DNA of 64,000 nt from Streptomyces barringtoniae (lineage in GTDB: Bacteria; Actinomycetota; Actinomycetes; Streptomycetales; Streptomycetaceae). This document shows positions 44,093 through 52,201 of this stretch, piece after piece (the stretch's first letter is position 1; every line of letters begins with the position of its first letter). The stretch spans positions 1 to 64,000 of the forward strand of contig NZ_JAJHNP010000026.1 in assembly GCF_020819595.1 (NCBI RefSeq), given 5' to 3'. A program made the position numbers and the translations under genes. Below the pieces are notes generated by a model, which did not search any database, was not told the origin of the DNA, and saw only the letters and a list, made by a program, of their open reading frames with translations.

Positions 44093-44989
44093 ATGTCCCT
44101 CGAGATCACCCAGGTCACCGCACGCATCGGCGCCCGTGTCTCCGGCGTCGACATCACCAGGCCCCTCGCTCCGGAGGAGGTCACCGCGATCCGTGAGGCC
44201 CTGAACGTCCACAAGGCGCTCGTCTTCGACGCGGGCGGTCTGGACGACGCGGGCCAGCAGGCCTTCGCCCGCCACTTCGGCGACCTGACCACCGCGCACC
44301 CGACGGTCGGCGCGGTCGACGGCGCCCCGAATGTGCTGCCCGTGGACAGCGAGCGGGGCCGGGCCAACCACTGGCACACCGACGTGACCTTCGTGCTCAA
44401 CCCGCCGCAGGCCAGCACCCTGCGCTCGATCACGATCCCGCCGTACGGCGGCGAGACCCTGATCGCCAACGCGGCCGCCGCCTACCGGGACCTGCCCGAG
44501 CCGCTTCGGCGCCTCGCCGACACCCTGTGGGCGGAGCACACCAACGACTACGACTACGCCGTACCGGACGAGGAGATCGACGAGGAGAAGGCCGCCCAGC
44601 GCGCCCAGTTCACCTCCATCACGTACCGCACCGCCCACCCGGTGGTCCGCGTCCATCCGCTGACCGGGGAACGCGGACTGTTCGTGGGCGGGTTCGCGCA
44701 GCGGATCGTGGGCCTGTCCGTCGGGGAGTCCCGCACGATCCTGGACCTGTTGCAGGCGTACGTCACCCGCCCGGAGAACATCCTGCGCCACCGCTGGGCG
44801 GAGAACGAGCTGGTGCTCTTCGACAACCGGATCACCCAGCACTATGCCGTCGACAACTACGACGGACGGCCGCGCCGCCTGCACCGGGTGACCGTCGCCG
44901 GTGACGTCCCGGTCGGCATCGAGGGCAAGGAGAGCTACTCGATCGAGGGCGACGCCTCGCACTACACGCCGGTGCTCGCGGCGGCGTAA
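44093..44989 (+). CDS. TauD/TfdA-family alpha-ketoglutarate-dependent dioxygenase
   Basis: A 298-residue non-haem iron(II) dioxygenase that would oxidise a sulfonate or sulfate ester to release sulfur as sulfite or sulfate. The iron ligands H95 and D97 are in NHWHTDVTF, with the distal His in RITQHYAVDNYDG and the ketoglutarate-binding Arg in RRLHRVTVAGD. The N terminus GARVSGVDITRPLAPEE is the family signature. It is the last gene of the transport operon, 22 bp after the monooxygenase, with an intrinsic terminator behind it. Substrate choice among taurine, alkyl sulfates and others is open. Confidence 0.92.
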   Translation: MSLEITQVTARIGARVSGVDITRPLAPEEVTAIREALNVHKALVFDAGGLDDAGQQAFARHFGDLTTAHPTVGAVDGAPNVLPVDSERGRANHWHTDVTFVLNPPQASTLRSITIPPYGGETLIANAAAAYRDLPEPLRRLADTLWAEHTNDYDYAVPDEEIDEEKAAQRAQFTSITYRTAHPVVRVHPLTGERGLFVGGFAQRIVGLSVGESRTILDLLQAYVTRPENILRHRWAENELVLFDNRITQHYAVDNYDGRPRRLHRVTVAGDVPVGIEGKESYSIEGDASHYTPVLAAA

Positions 44990-45026
44990 CGGGACTCTCA
45001 CCCTCCGTGCAGAGGGTGTCCGGATA

Positions 45027-45079
45027 CTGGGCGGTCCCTCCGTGTGAGCGGACGGGCCGCCCAGACTGGCGGGGTTTTT
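45027..45079 (+). terminator. Terminator of the sulfur-scavenging operon
   Basis: CTGGGCGGTCC (45027-45037) pairs with GGGCCGCCCAG (45054-45064) over 11 bp with one G-U pair; five T residues follow at 45075-45079, giving a classical intrinsic terminator after the dioxygenase gene. A second small hairpin (GGCGGG / CCCGCC) surrounds the T-run. Confidence 0.75.
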
Positions 45080-45114
45080 GCCCGCCCATTGCCTTGCCCG
45101 GGAGAGCCGCGCCC

Positions 45115-46500
45115 ATGCCCAGCAGCACGACCACCGAGACACCGCCACAGCAGCAGGACGGCGCCTCCCTCTCCCACGGCCTCAAGCAGCGCCACCTGTC
45201 GATGATCGCCCTGGGCGGTGTGATCGGCGCGGGTCTGTTCGTCGGCTCCGGCGCGGGCATCGCCGCCGCCGGTCCGTCCATCGTCATCGCCTACACGCTC
45301 TCCGGCCTGCTGGTGATGCTGGTGATGCGGATGCTGGGCGAGATGTCCGCCGCCCACCCCTCCTCCGGCTCCTTCTCCGCGCATGCCGAGCGGGCGATCG
45401 GCCCCTGGGCGGGCTTCGCCGCCGGCTGGTCCTTCTGGGTGCTGCTGTGCACGGCCGTCGGCCTGGAGGGCATCGGCGCCGCGAACATCGTCCAGGGCTG
45501 GCTGCCCGGCACCCCGCAGTGGATGTGGGTGGCCCTGTTCATGGTGGTGTTCTGCGGGGCCAACCTGGCCGCCGTGAAGAACTTCGGCGAGTTCGAGTTC
45601 TGGTTCGCCGCGCTGAAGGTCGGCGCGATCAGCCTGTTCCTGGTCCTCGGCGTGCTGGCCATCGCCGGTGTGCTCCCCGGCACGCACTCCCCCGGCGCCT
45701 CGAACCTCAGCGACTTCATGCCGCACGGCAACCAGGGCCTCCTCGTCGGCCTGCTCGCCTCCGTCTTCGCCTACGGCGGCCTGGAGACGGTCACCATCGC
45801 GGCCGCCGAGTCGGAGAACCCGGTCAAGGGCGTGGCGTCCGCCGTGCGCACGGCCATGTGGCGGATCGCGCTGTTCTACATCGGCTCGATGGCGGTCGTC
45901 GTCACCCTGGTCCCGTGGAACTCCAAGGAGGTCGTGGAGAAGGGTCCGTACGTCGCCGCGCTCGACCACCTCGGCATCCCCGGCGCGGGCCGGCTGATGG
46001 ACGTGGTCGTCCTGGTCGCCCTGCTGTCCGCGATGAACGCGAACATCTACGGCTCCTCGCGCATCGCCTACTCGCTGGTCGAGCGCGGCCAGGGCCCGAA
46101 GGCGCTGGTCAAACTGTCCGGCGGGGTCCCGCGGATCGCGGTCCTCACCTCCTGCTTCTTCGGTTTCGTCTGCGTGCTGCTGAGCTACTGGCGCCCGAAC
46201 GACGTGTTCCCGTGGCTGCTGAACATGATCGGCGCGGTCATCCTGGTCGTCTGGATCTTCATCGCCGTCTCGCAGCTGCTGCTGCGCCGCCGCATCGAGC
46301 GCGAGGCCCCCGGGCGGCTGGTCGTGCGCATGTGGGCGTTCCCGTGGCTGACCTGGGTGGCGCTGGCGGGCATGGTCGCGATCTTCGTGTTGATGGCCCG
46401 CGAGCCGGACACCCGCGTCCAGCTCTTCTCGACCGGCGGCATGACCCTGTTCCTGGCGGTCGTGGGCTACCTCTGGCAGCGGGCCCGCGCCAGGCGCTGA
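45115..46500 (+). CDS. APC-superfamily amino acid permease
   Basis: A 461-residue, 12-helix amino acid transporter of the same subfamily as the permease at 34225-35649, with which it shares long segments (IALGGVIGAGLFVGSGAGIA in helix 1; MRMLGEMSAAHPSSGSFS; ERAIGPWAGFAAGWSFWVL). The start is ATG 45115 after GGGAGAG; upstream open frame lacks transporter features. The substrate is unknown. It is transcribed after the operon terminator and ends in its own hairpin 14 bp downstream of the stop. Confidence 0.9.
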   Translation: MPSSTTTETPPQQQDGASLSHGLKQRHLSMIALGGVIGAGLFVGSGAGIAAAGPSIVIAYTLSGLLVMLVMRMLGEMSAAHPSSGSFSAHAERAIGPWAGFAAGWSFWVLLCTAVGLEGIGAANIVQGWLPGTPQWMWVALFMVVFCGANLAAVKNFGEFEFWFAALKVGAISLFLVLGVLAIAGVLPGTHSPGASNLSDFMPHGNQGLLVGLLASVFAYGGLETVTIAAAESENPVKGVASAVRTAMWRIALFYIGSMAVVVTLVPWNSKEVVEKGPYVAALDHLGIPGAGRLMDVVVLVALLSAMNANIYGSSRIAYSLVERGQGPKALVKLSGGVPRIAVLTSCFFGFVCVLLSYWRPNDVFPWLLNMIGAVILVVWIFIAVSQLLLRRRIEREAPGRLVVRMWAFPWLTWVALAGMVAIFVLMAREPDTRVQLFSTGGMTLFLAVVGYLWQRARARR

Positions 46501-46514
46501 GTCCGGCACCGGCG

Positions 46515-46545
46515 AAGGCCCCCACGTGCGACACGTGGGGGCCTT
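46515..46545 (+). terminator. Permease terminator
   Basis: A perfect 14-bp stem (AAGGCCCCCACGTG / CACGTGGGGGCCTT, 3-nt loop) followed by TCTTTC, immediately before the sodF promoter. Confidence 0.85.
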
Positions 46546-46579
46546 TCTTTCGCCCGTCACTCTTGTTGCTAGCGTGTAG

Positions 46580-46596
46580 TTGCAAGTAACTTGCAA
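46580..46596 (+). promoter_or_regulatory. Nur (nickel-responsive Fur-family) operator of sodF
   Basis: TTGCAA-GTAAC-TTGCAA is an exact match to the TTGCAA-N5-TTGCAA box through which nickel-bound Nur represses the iron superoxide dismutase gene in Streptomyces coelicolor. It ends 23 bp before the start codon of the superoxide dismutase gene. Confidence 0.9.
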
Positions 46597-46619
46597 TAAG
46601 CTTCGGAGGGGACCCGCCC

Positions 46620-47267
46620 ATGCCCGTCTACTCGCTGCCCGACCTGCCCTACGACTACTCCGCGCTCGCCCCCGTGATCAGCCCGGAGATCATCGAACTG
46701 CACCACGACAAGCACCACGCGGCCTATGTGAAGGGCGCCAACGACACGCTGGAGCAGCTCGCCGAGGCGCGGGACAAGGAGGCGTGGGGATCCGTCGGCG
46801 GGCTGGAGAAGAACCTGGCCTTCCACCTCTCCGGCCACATCCTGCACAGCATCTACTGGCAGAACATGACCGGCCCGAAGGACGGCGGCGGCGAGCCGCT
46901 CGCGGCCGACGGCGTGGGCGAGCTGGCGGAGGCCGTCAAGGAGTCCTTCGGCTCCTTCGCCGCCTTCAAGGCCCAGCTCTCCAAGGCCGCGGCCACCACC
47001 CAGGGCTCCGGCTGGGGCGTGCTGGCGTACGAGCCGCTGAGCGGGCGGCTGATCGTGGAGCAGGTCTACGACCACCAGGGCAACGTCGGCCAGGGCTCCA
47101 CCCCGATCCTGGTCTTCGACGCCTGGGAGCACGCCTTCTACCTCCAGTACCGGAACCAGAAGGCGGACTTCGTCGAGGCCATGTGGCAGGTCGTCGACTG
47201 GCAGGACGTGGCCCGCCGTCACCAGGCCGCCAAGTCCCGCGCCGACGTGCTCCTGATGGCTCCCTGA
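46620..47267 (+). CDS. sodF: Iron superoxide dismutase
   Basis: A 215-residue Fe/Mn-type superoxide dismutase. Metal ligands are seen as the His in IIELHHDKHHAAYV (about 28), the His in FHLSGHILHSIYW (about 80), and Asp/His in LVFDAWEHAFYLQY (about 163-167). The Nur box upstream and the streptomycete pattern of nickel-controlled SOD exchange support the iron form: it is made when nickel is too low for the nickel enzyme. It starts at ATG 46620 behind GGAGGGG and ends in a strong hairpin. Confidence 0.95.
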   Translation: MPVYSLPDLPYDYSALAPVISPEIIELHHDKHHAAYVKGANDTLEQLAEARDKEAWGSVGGLEKNLAFHLSGHILHSIYWQNMTGPKDGGGEPLAADGVGELAEAVKESFGSFAAFKAQLSKAAATTQGSGWGVLAYEPLSGRLIVEQVYDHQGNVGQGSTPILVFDAWEHAFYLQYRNQKADFVEAMWQVVDWQDVARRHQAAKSRADVLLMAP

Positions 47268-47330
47268 GAGCCCGTCGCTCGTCCTGCCCCGTGATCGTCT
47301 TCTCACCCTTCACGACGGCAGGCGGATGAA

Positions 47331-47369
47331 GGAGGACCCCCGCGTGGACGTGACTCGCGGGGGTCCTCC
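47331..47369. terminator. Bidirectional terminator after sodF
   Basis: A perfect 14-bp stem (GGAGGACCCCCGCG / CGCGGGGGTCCTCC) with an 11-nt loop lies between the convergent sodF and nitroreductase-like genes. Confidence 0.8.
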
Positions 47370-47394
47370 CCTTGTTCGTATGCGGCGAGCGGGC

Positions 47395-48057
47395 CTACAG
47401 GTTGCTGAAGTCGGGCCCCTGGGTCCGGGTCCGCTTGATCTCGTAGAAGCCCGGCACCGAGGCCACGGCGAGCGTGCCGTCCCACAGGCGGGCCGCCTCC
47501 TCGCCCTTCGGGGCGGGGGTGACGACCGGGCCGAAGAAGGCGATCTGCTCGCCGTCGGGGCCGGGCACGGCGATGACCGGGGTGCCGACGTCCTGGCCGA
47601 CCTTCTCGATGCCCTCCTTGTGGGAGGCGCGCAGCTCGGCGTCGTACTCGAAGTCCTGCTGCTCGGCGTGGTCGATGAGGTCGGCGGGCAGGCCGACGTC
47701 CGCGAGGGCGCCGGCGATCGCCTCCAGGGTCGGGCCCTCGCCGTTGTTGTGGATGCGGGTGCCGAGCGCTGTGTACAGCGGGCCGAGGACGTCCTCGCCG
47801 TGCTTCTGCCAGGCCGCGGTGACCACGCGGACCGGCTGCCAGGCCTTGATGGCGAGCATCTCCCGGTACTCCTCGGGCAGCTCCTCCAGCCTGTTCTCGT
47901 TGAGGACGGCGAGGCTCATGATGTGCCAGCGGACCTCGATGTCGCGGACCTTCTCCACTTCCAGCACCCAGCGGGACGTCATCCAGGCCCACGGGCACAG
48001 CGGGTCGAACCAGAAGTCGACGGGGGTCTTGCCGGTCTCGGGCACGGTCTCGGACAT
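47395..48057 (-). CDS. DsbA-fold protein, mycothiol-dependent nitroreductase (Rv2466c)-like, CPWA active site
   Basis: A 220-residue thioredoxin/DsbA-fold protein, very similar over its length to mycobacterial Rv2466c as I remember it (VDFWFDPLCPWAWMTSRW; MSLAVLNENR; VGTPVIAV; FASYPHFFE-like C-terminal ASVPGFYEIKRTRT). Rv2466c uses a CPWC pair with mycothiol to reduce nitro compounds. Here the motif is C21-P-W-A24, so the resolving Cys is missing and only a monothiol mechanism with mycothiol is possible. The start is ATG 48057, behind GAGGAG; the open frame upstream is not similar. It converges on sodF and is divergent from pepN. Confidence 0.88.
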   Translation of the reverse strand: MSETVPETGKTPVDFWFDPLCPWAWMTSRWVLEVEKVRDIEVRWHIMSLAVLNENRLEELPEEYREMLAIKAWQPVRVVTAAWQKHGEDVLGPLYTALGTRIHNNGEGPTLEAIAGALADVGLPADLIDHAEQQDFEYDAELRASHKEGIEKVGQDVGTPVIAVPGPDGEQIAFFGPVVTPAPKGEEAARLWDGTLAVASVPGFYEIKRTRTQGPDFSNL

Positions 48058-48207
48058 GGTTCTCCTCAGCGAAGGACTCTTTCCAACCCCCAACCACGTC
48101 CTCGCGACCCGCATTCCCCGCTGATTCCCTGCTGCCCCCTGTCAGGGGCACATGGCAGGATCGGTCCTGTTCAGCCTCATCCACGCGATCACAAGGGAGT
48201 GCCGTCC

Positions 48208-50787
48208 GTGCCCGGTGAGAATCTGTCCCGTGACGAGGCCCGGGAGCGGGCCGCCCTGCTGTCCGTCGACGGGTACGAGGTGTCCCTGGACCTCAGGTCC
48301 GCCGTAGGCGACGGAGAGGGCGAGCCACGCACGTTCCGCTCGGTGACCACGATCCGCTTCCGCTGCAACGAGCCGGGCGCGTCCAGCTTCGCCGACCTGG
48401 TCGCGCCGAGCGTGACCTCGGTGTCGCTCAACGGCCGGGACCTGGACCCGGGCCAGGTCTTCGACGGCTCGCGGATCGCGCTGGAGGACCTGGCGGCGGA
48501 GAACGAGCTGGTGGTGGACGCGCAGTGCGCCTACTCCCGCACCGGCGAGGGCATGCACCGCTTCGTCGACCCCGAGGACGGCGAGGTCTACCTCTACACC
48601 CAGTACGAGCCCGCCGACTCCCGCCGCGTCTTCGCCAACTTCGAGCAGCCGGACCTCAAGGCGCCGTACCGCTTCGAGGTGCGGGCGCCGGAGGGCTGGA
48701 CGGTGTGGAGCAACGGCGCGGGCGAACCGGCCGACGGCGTCTGGCGGTTCGCGGAGACCAAGCCGATCTCGACGTACATCACGTGCGTGGTGGCGGGGCC
48801 GTACCACTATGTGACGGATTCCTACGAGCGGGCGTTCGAGGACGGCACCAAGCTGGAGATCCCGCTCGGCGCGATGTGCCGCAAGGGTCTCGCCCCGCAC
48901 TTCGACTCCGACGACGTCTTCCTGGTCACCAAGCAGGGCCTGGACTTCTTCCACGACCACTTCGACTACCCGTACCCGTTCGGGAAGTACGACCAGGCGT
49001 TCGTGCCCGAGTACAACCTGGGCGCGATGGAGAACCCGGGCCTGGTGACCTTCCGCGAGGAGTACATCTTCCGCGGCAAGGTGACACAGGCGTCGTACGA
49101 GGCGCGGGCCAACGTGATCCTGCACGAGATGGCGCACATGTGGTTCGGCGACCTGGTCACCATGGAGTGGTGGGACGACCTGTGGCTGAAGGAGTCCTTC
49201 GCGGACTTCATGGGCACGTTCGCGAACGTGGGCGCGACCCGCTTCAAGGACGCCTGGATCACCTTCGCCAACCGCCGCAAGGCCTGGGCGTACCGCGCGG
49301 ACCAGCTGCCGTCCACGCATCCGATCACGGCGGACATCCGTGACCTGGAGGACGCCAAGCTGAACTTCGACGGCATCACCTACGCCAAGGGCGCCTCGGT
49401 GCTCAAGCAGCTGGTGGCGTACGTCGGCCAGGACGCGTTCCTGGAGGGCGCCCGCCGCTACTTCAAGCGTCACGCGTACGGCAACACCCGCCTCGGCGAC
49501 CTGCTGTCGGTGCTGGGCGAGACCAGCGGCCGGGACATGTCGGCGTGGGCGCGTTCGTGGCTGCAGACGGCCGGGGTCAACTCGCTGACGCCGCAGGTGC
49601 TGCTGGACGCGCAGGGCAGGGTGGCCGAGCTGGCGGTGGTGCAGGAAGCGCCGGAGTCGCATCCCGAGGAACGCCCGCACCGCATCGCGGTGGGCCTGTA
49701 CCGGCGTACGCCCGAGGGCGCGCTGGAGCGGTACGCACGCGTGGAGACGGACGCGCACGAGCCGCGCACGGTCGTCGCGGACCTGGCGGGCGCCGAGGCC
49801 CCGGACCTGGTCCTGGTCAACGACGACGACCTGACGTACTGCAAGATCCGCTTCGACGACACCTCGCTGACGACCCTCAAGGAGCACCTGGGCGCGCTGA
49901 CCGACCCGCTGGCCCGGGCGCTGTGCTGGTCGGCGCTGTGGAACATGACCCGGGACGCGCTGCTGCCGGCGCGGGACTTCGTCGGCCTGGTGCTGCGGTT
50001 CGCGGGCCGCGAGTCCGACATCGGCGTGCTGCAGATGCTGCACGCGTGGGCGAACTCGGCACTGGTGCACTATGCGGCGCCCGAATGGCGGCGGACCGGC
50101 GGTGAGCTGCTGGCGCAGGGCGCGCTGCGGGAGCTGGAGGCGGCCGAGCCCGGCAGCGAGCACCAGCTGGCGTGGGCCCGGTTCTTCGCGACGGTGGCGT
50201 CCGGCGAGACGGACCTCGCCCTGCTGAAGCGCCTGCTGGACGGCGCGGAGACCGTCGACGGCCTGGAGGTGGACCAGGAGCTGCGCTGGGCGTTCCTGGA
50301 GCCGCTGGCGGCGCACGGCGTGGCCGACGAGTCGGTCCTCGCGGCCGAACTGGCCCGCGACGACACGGCGTCCGGCAAGCGCCACCAGGTCCGCTGCCTT
50401 GCGGCCCGCCCGTCGGCGGCGGTCAAGGCGCAGGCGTGGGCGCAGGTGGTGGAGTCCGACGCGCTGTCGAACGCGCTGGTGGAGGCGACCATCGCGGGCT
50501 TCGGCCAGCCCTCGCAGCGGGAGCTGACGGCGCCGTACGCGGAGAAGTACTTCACCGTGATCGAGCGGGTGTGGCGGGAGCGGTCGATCCAGATCGGCAT
50601 GGACGTCGTACGGGGCCTGTTCCCGGCGCTGCAGGACCGGCCGGAGACGCTCGGGGCGACGGACGCGTGGCTTCAGGCGCACCGGGACGCGGCGCCGGCG
50701 CTGCGCCGGCTGGTGCTGGAGGCCCGGGACGACCTGGCGCGGGCGCTGCGCGCACAGGAGTGCGACGTGACGGCCGCCAACGACTGA
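48208..50787 (+). CDS. pepN: Aminopeptidase N, M1-family zinc metallopeptidase
   Basis: An 859-residue cytoplasmic aminopeptidase trimming N-terminal residues from peptides. The exopeptidase motif GAMEN is at about 272-276 and the zinc site HEMAHMWFGDLVTMEWWDDL at about 306-325 (HExxH, with the second Glu in LKESFADF). A Tyr downstream (YAKGASVLKQL region) and a long helical C-terminal domain match lysyl/alanyl aminopeptidases of actinobacteria. It starts at GTG 48208 behind AAGGGAG. It likely finishes degradation of peptides released by Clp and other proteases. Confidence 0.96.
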   Translation: MPGENLSRDEARERAALLSVDGYEVSLDLRSAVGDGEGEPRTFRSVTTIRFRCNEPGASSFADLVAPSVTSVSLNGRDLDPGQVFDGSRIALEDLAAENELVVDAQCAYSRTGEGMHRFVDPEDGEVYLYTQYEPADSRRVFANFEQPDLKAPYRFEVRAPEGWTVWSNGAGEPADGVWRFAETKPISTYITCVVAGPYHYVTDSYERAFEDGTKLEIPLGAMCRKGLAPHFDSDDVFLVTKQGLDFFHDHFDYPYPFGKYDQAFVPEYNLGAMENPGLVTFREEYIFRGKVTQASYEARANVILHEMAHMWFGDLVTMEWWDDLWLKESFADFMGTFANVGATRFKDAWITFANRRKAWAYRADQLPSTHPITADIRDLEDAKLNFDGITYAKGASVLKQLVAYVGQDAFLEGARRYFKRHAYGNTRLGDLLSVLGETSGRDMSAWARSWLQTAGVNSLTPQVLLDAQGRVAELAVVQEAPESHPEERPHRIAVGLYRRTPEGALERYARVETDAHEPRTVVADLAGAEAPDLVLVNDDDLTYCKIRFDDTSLTTLKEHLGALTDPLARALCWSALWNMTRDALLPARDFVGLVLRFAGRESDIGVLQMLHAWANSALVHYAAPEWRRTGGELLAQGALRELEAAEPGSEHQLAWARFFATVASGETDLALLKRLLDGAETVDGLEVDQELRWAFLEPLAAHGVADESVLAAELARDDTASGKRHQVRCLAARPSAAVKAQAWAQVVESDALSNALVEATIAGFGQPSQRELTAPYAEKYFTVIERVWRERSIQIGMDVVRGLFPALQDRPETLGATDAWLQAHRDAAPALRRLVLEARDDLARALRAQECDVTAAND

Positions 50788-50846
50788 CCTTTGGCCTGAG
50801 CTTGGGCCGCCGGTGACCGTTACGGAATTCGGTCAATCGGAACCGT

Positions 50847-50880
50847 AACCCCTGGTCCGCACCCGATCGGACCAGGGGTT
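50847..50880 (+). terminator. pepN terminator
   Basis: A perfect 12-bp stem (AACCCCTGGTCC / GGACCAGGGGTT) 59 bp after the pepN stop. Confidence 0.8.
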
Positions 50881-50994
50881 TCCCGTCCCTACTCGGCATC
50901 CGAACACCTGACCTTTAGTCCCCTCTTGTCCGCATTCTTCGACGGCCGTGTAACAGGGGTTAAAGGGGGGACCGAGCGCGGGAATCCCGACGCC

Positions 50995-52032
50995 ATGACG
51001 CACAACACCCCGCTCTCCCCCCGCCCCCTCCGCCACCTCTCCGAGGCCCGCCGCCGCGTCCTGACGGCGGCCCAGCTCCGCTCCCACGGAGTGACGACGG
51101 CAGAACTGGCCGAGCACTGCCGCCCCGGCGGCCCCTGGCAGCAGCTGCTGCCGAACGTGGTCCTCCTCCACCCCGGCCCCGCGACGAGCGAGGAGCGTCT
51201 GCACGGGGCGCTGCTGTACGCGGCCCGCGAGTCCGCGCCGGGCGTCCCGGCCCAGCCGACGGCGGAGGACCCGCACGGGCCGGTCTACACGGAGGCGATG
51301 ATCACGGGCCTCGCGGCCCTCACCCTCTACGGCTTCTCCGCCACCCCGCCGCTGCTCTCCCTGGACCGCGTCGACGTCCTGGTCCCCCGGCTGCGCCGGA
51401 TCCGCACCACGGGCTACGTCCGCGTCCTGCGCACCCCCGCCCTGCCCACGCCCAACGCGGTGACGGGTCTGCCGGTGGCGCCGGTGCCGCGGGCGCTGGC
51501 GGACGCGGTGGCGGAGCTGACGGACGCGGAGGCGGTACGGCGGCTGCTGACCGAGGCGGTGCGCGGCGGCCACTGCGAACCGGCCGCTGTCGTACGGGAG
51601 TTGACCAGCGCGAGGCTGCTCAACCGCCCGCACGTGGTGAACGCGGTGGACGCGCTCGTGGCGGAGGGCCGCTCGATCGCCGAGGACCGCCTGTACCGGA
51701 TGGTCCGCGAGTACGGCCTGCCCGACCCGCTCTGGAACGTCGACCTGCGGCTGCCCGGCGGCCCGCACCTCGGCGGCGTCGACGCGTACTGGCCGGAACA
51801 GGCGGTGGCGGTGGAGCTCGACACCCGGGCGCCCCGGCAGGACGACGACGCGCTGTGGTCGGAGTACGCCCGCAAGCGCGAGCACCTCGAACGCCTCGGG
51901 ATCACCGTCGTGTACATCACGCCGAAGAAGCTCGGGAAGGCGATGGAACAGCAGGCGGCGGTGGTCCGCACGGCCCTGATGGCCTCGGCGGACCGTGACC
52001 CGGCCGCCTACGTCGTGGTGCTTCCCCGGTAG
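50995..52032 (+). CDS. AbiEi/DUF559-like protein with VSR-type endonuclease fold
   Basis: A 345-residue protein of a family common in streptomycetes and usually called hypothetical. The N-terminal 60 residues look like a winged-helix (LTAAQLRSHGVTTAELAEHC), the middle resembles the type IV antitoxin (AbiEi-like) linker region, and residues about 250-345 resemble a PD-(D/E)XK/VSR endonuclease fold with GGVDAYWPEQAVAVELDTRA and KREHLERLGITVVYITPKKL. The candidate active-site residues are the Asp in GVDAYW and Glu-Leu-Asp in AVELD. No toxin partner is next door. Start ATG 50995 lacks a strong RBS. Confidence 0.7.
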   Translation: MTHNTPLSPRPLRHLSEARRRVLTAAQLRSHGVTTAELAEHCRPGGPWQQLLPNVVLLHPGPATSEERLHGALLYAARESAPGVPAQPTAEDPHGPVYTEAMITGLAALTLYGFSATPPLLSLDRVDVLVPRLRRIRTTGYVRVLRTPALPTPNAVTGLPVAPVPRALADAVAELTDAEAVRRLLTEAVRGGHCEPAAVVRELTSARLLNRPHVVNAVDALVAEGRSIAEDRLYRMVREYGLPDPLWNVDLRLPGGPHLGGVDAYWPEQAVAVELDTRAPRQDDDALWSEYARKREHLERLGITVVYITPKKLGKAMEQQAAVVRTALMASADRDPAAYVVVLPR

Positions 52033-52082
52033 TGACGGACCGGAAGGCATCGGGAGGGCGGATCCGCGCCCTCAGGAGGGGA

Positions 52083-52120
52083 GAGGAGGGGCCACCGGGC
52101 GATTGCGGTGGCCCCTCCTC
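52083..52120 (+). terminator. Terminator after the DUF559-like gene
   Basis: A perfect 15-bp stem (GAGGAGGGGCCACCG / CGGTGGCCCCTCCTC, 8-nt loop) 50 bp after the stop. Confidence 0.8.
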
Positions 52121-52201
52121 GTGCGTCACACCTGGTCAGCGGTTCACCCGAACGGACGAGCCTCGCGGGCGGCGCGGGCCGGGGCGCGAAAGATGAGAGG
52201 T

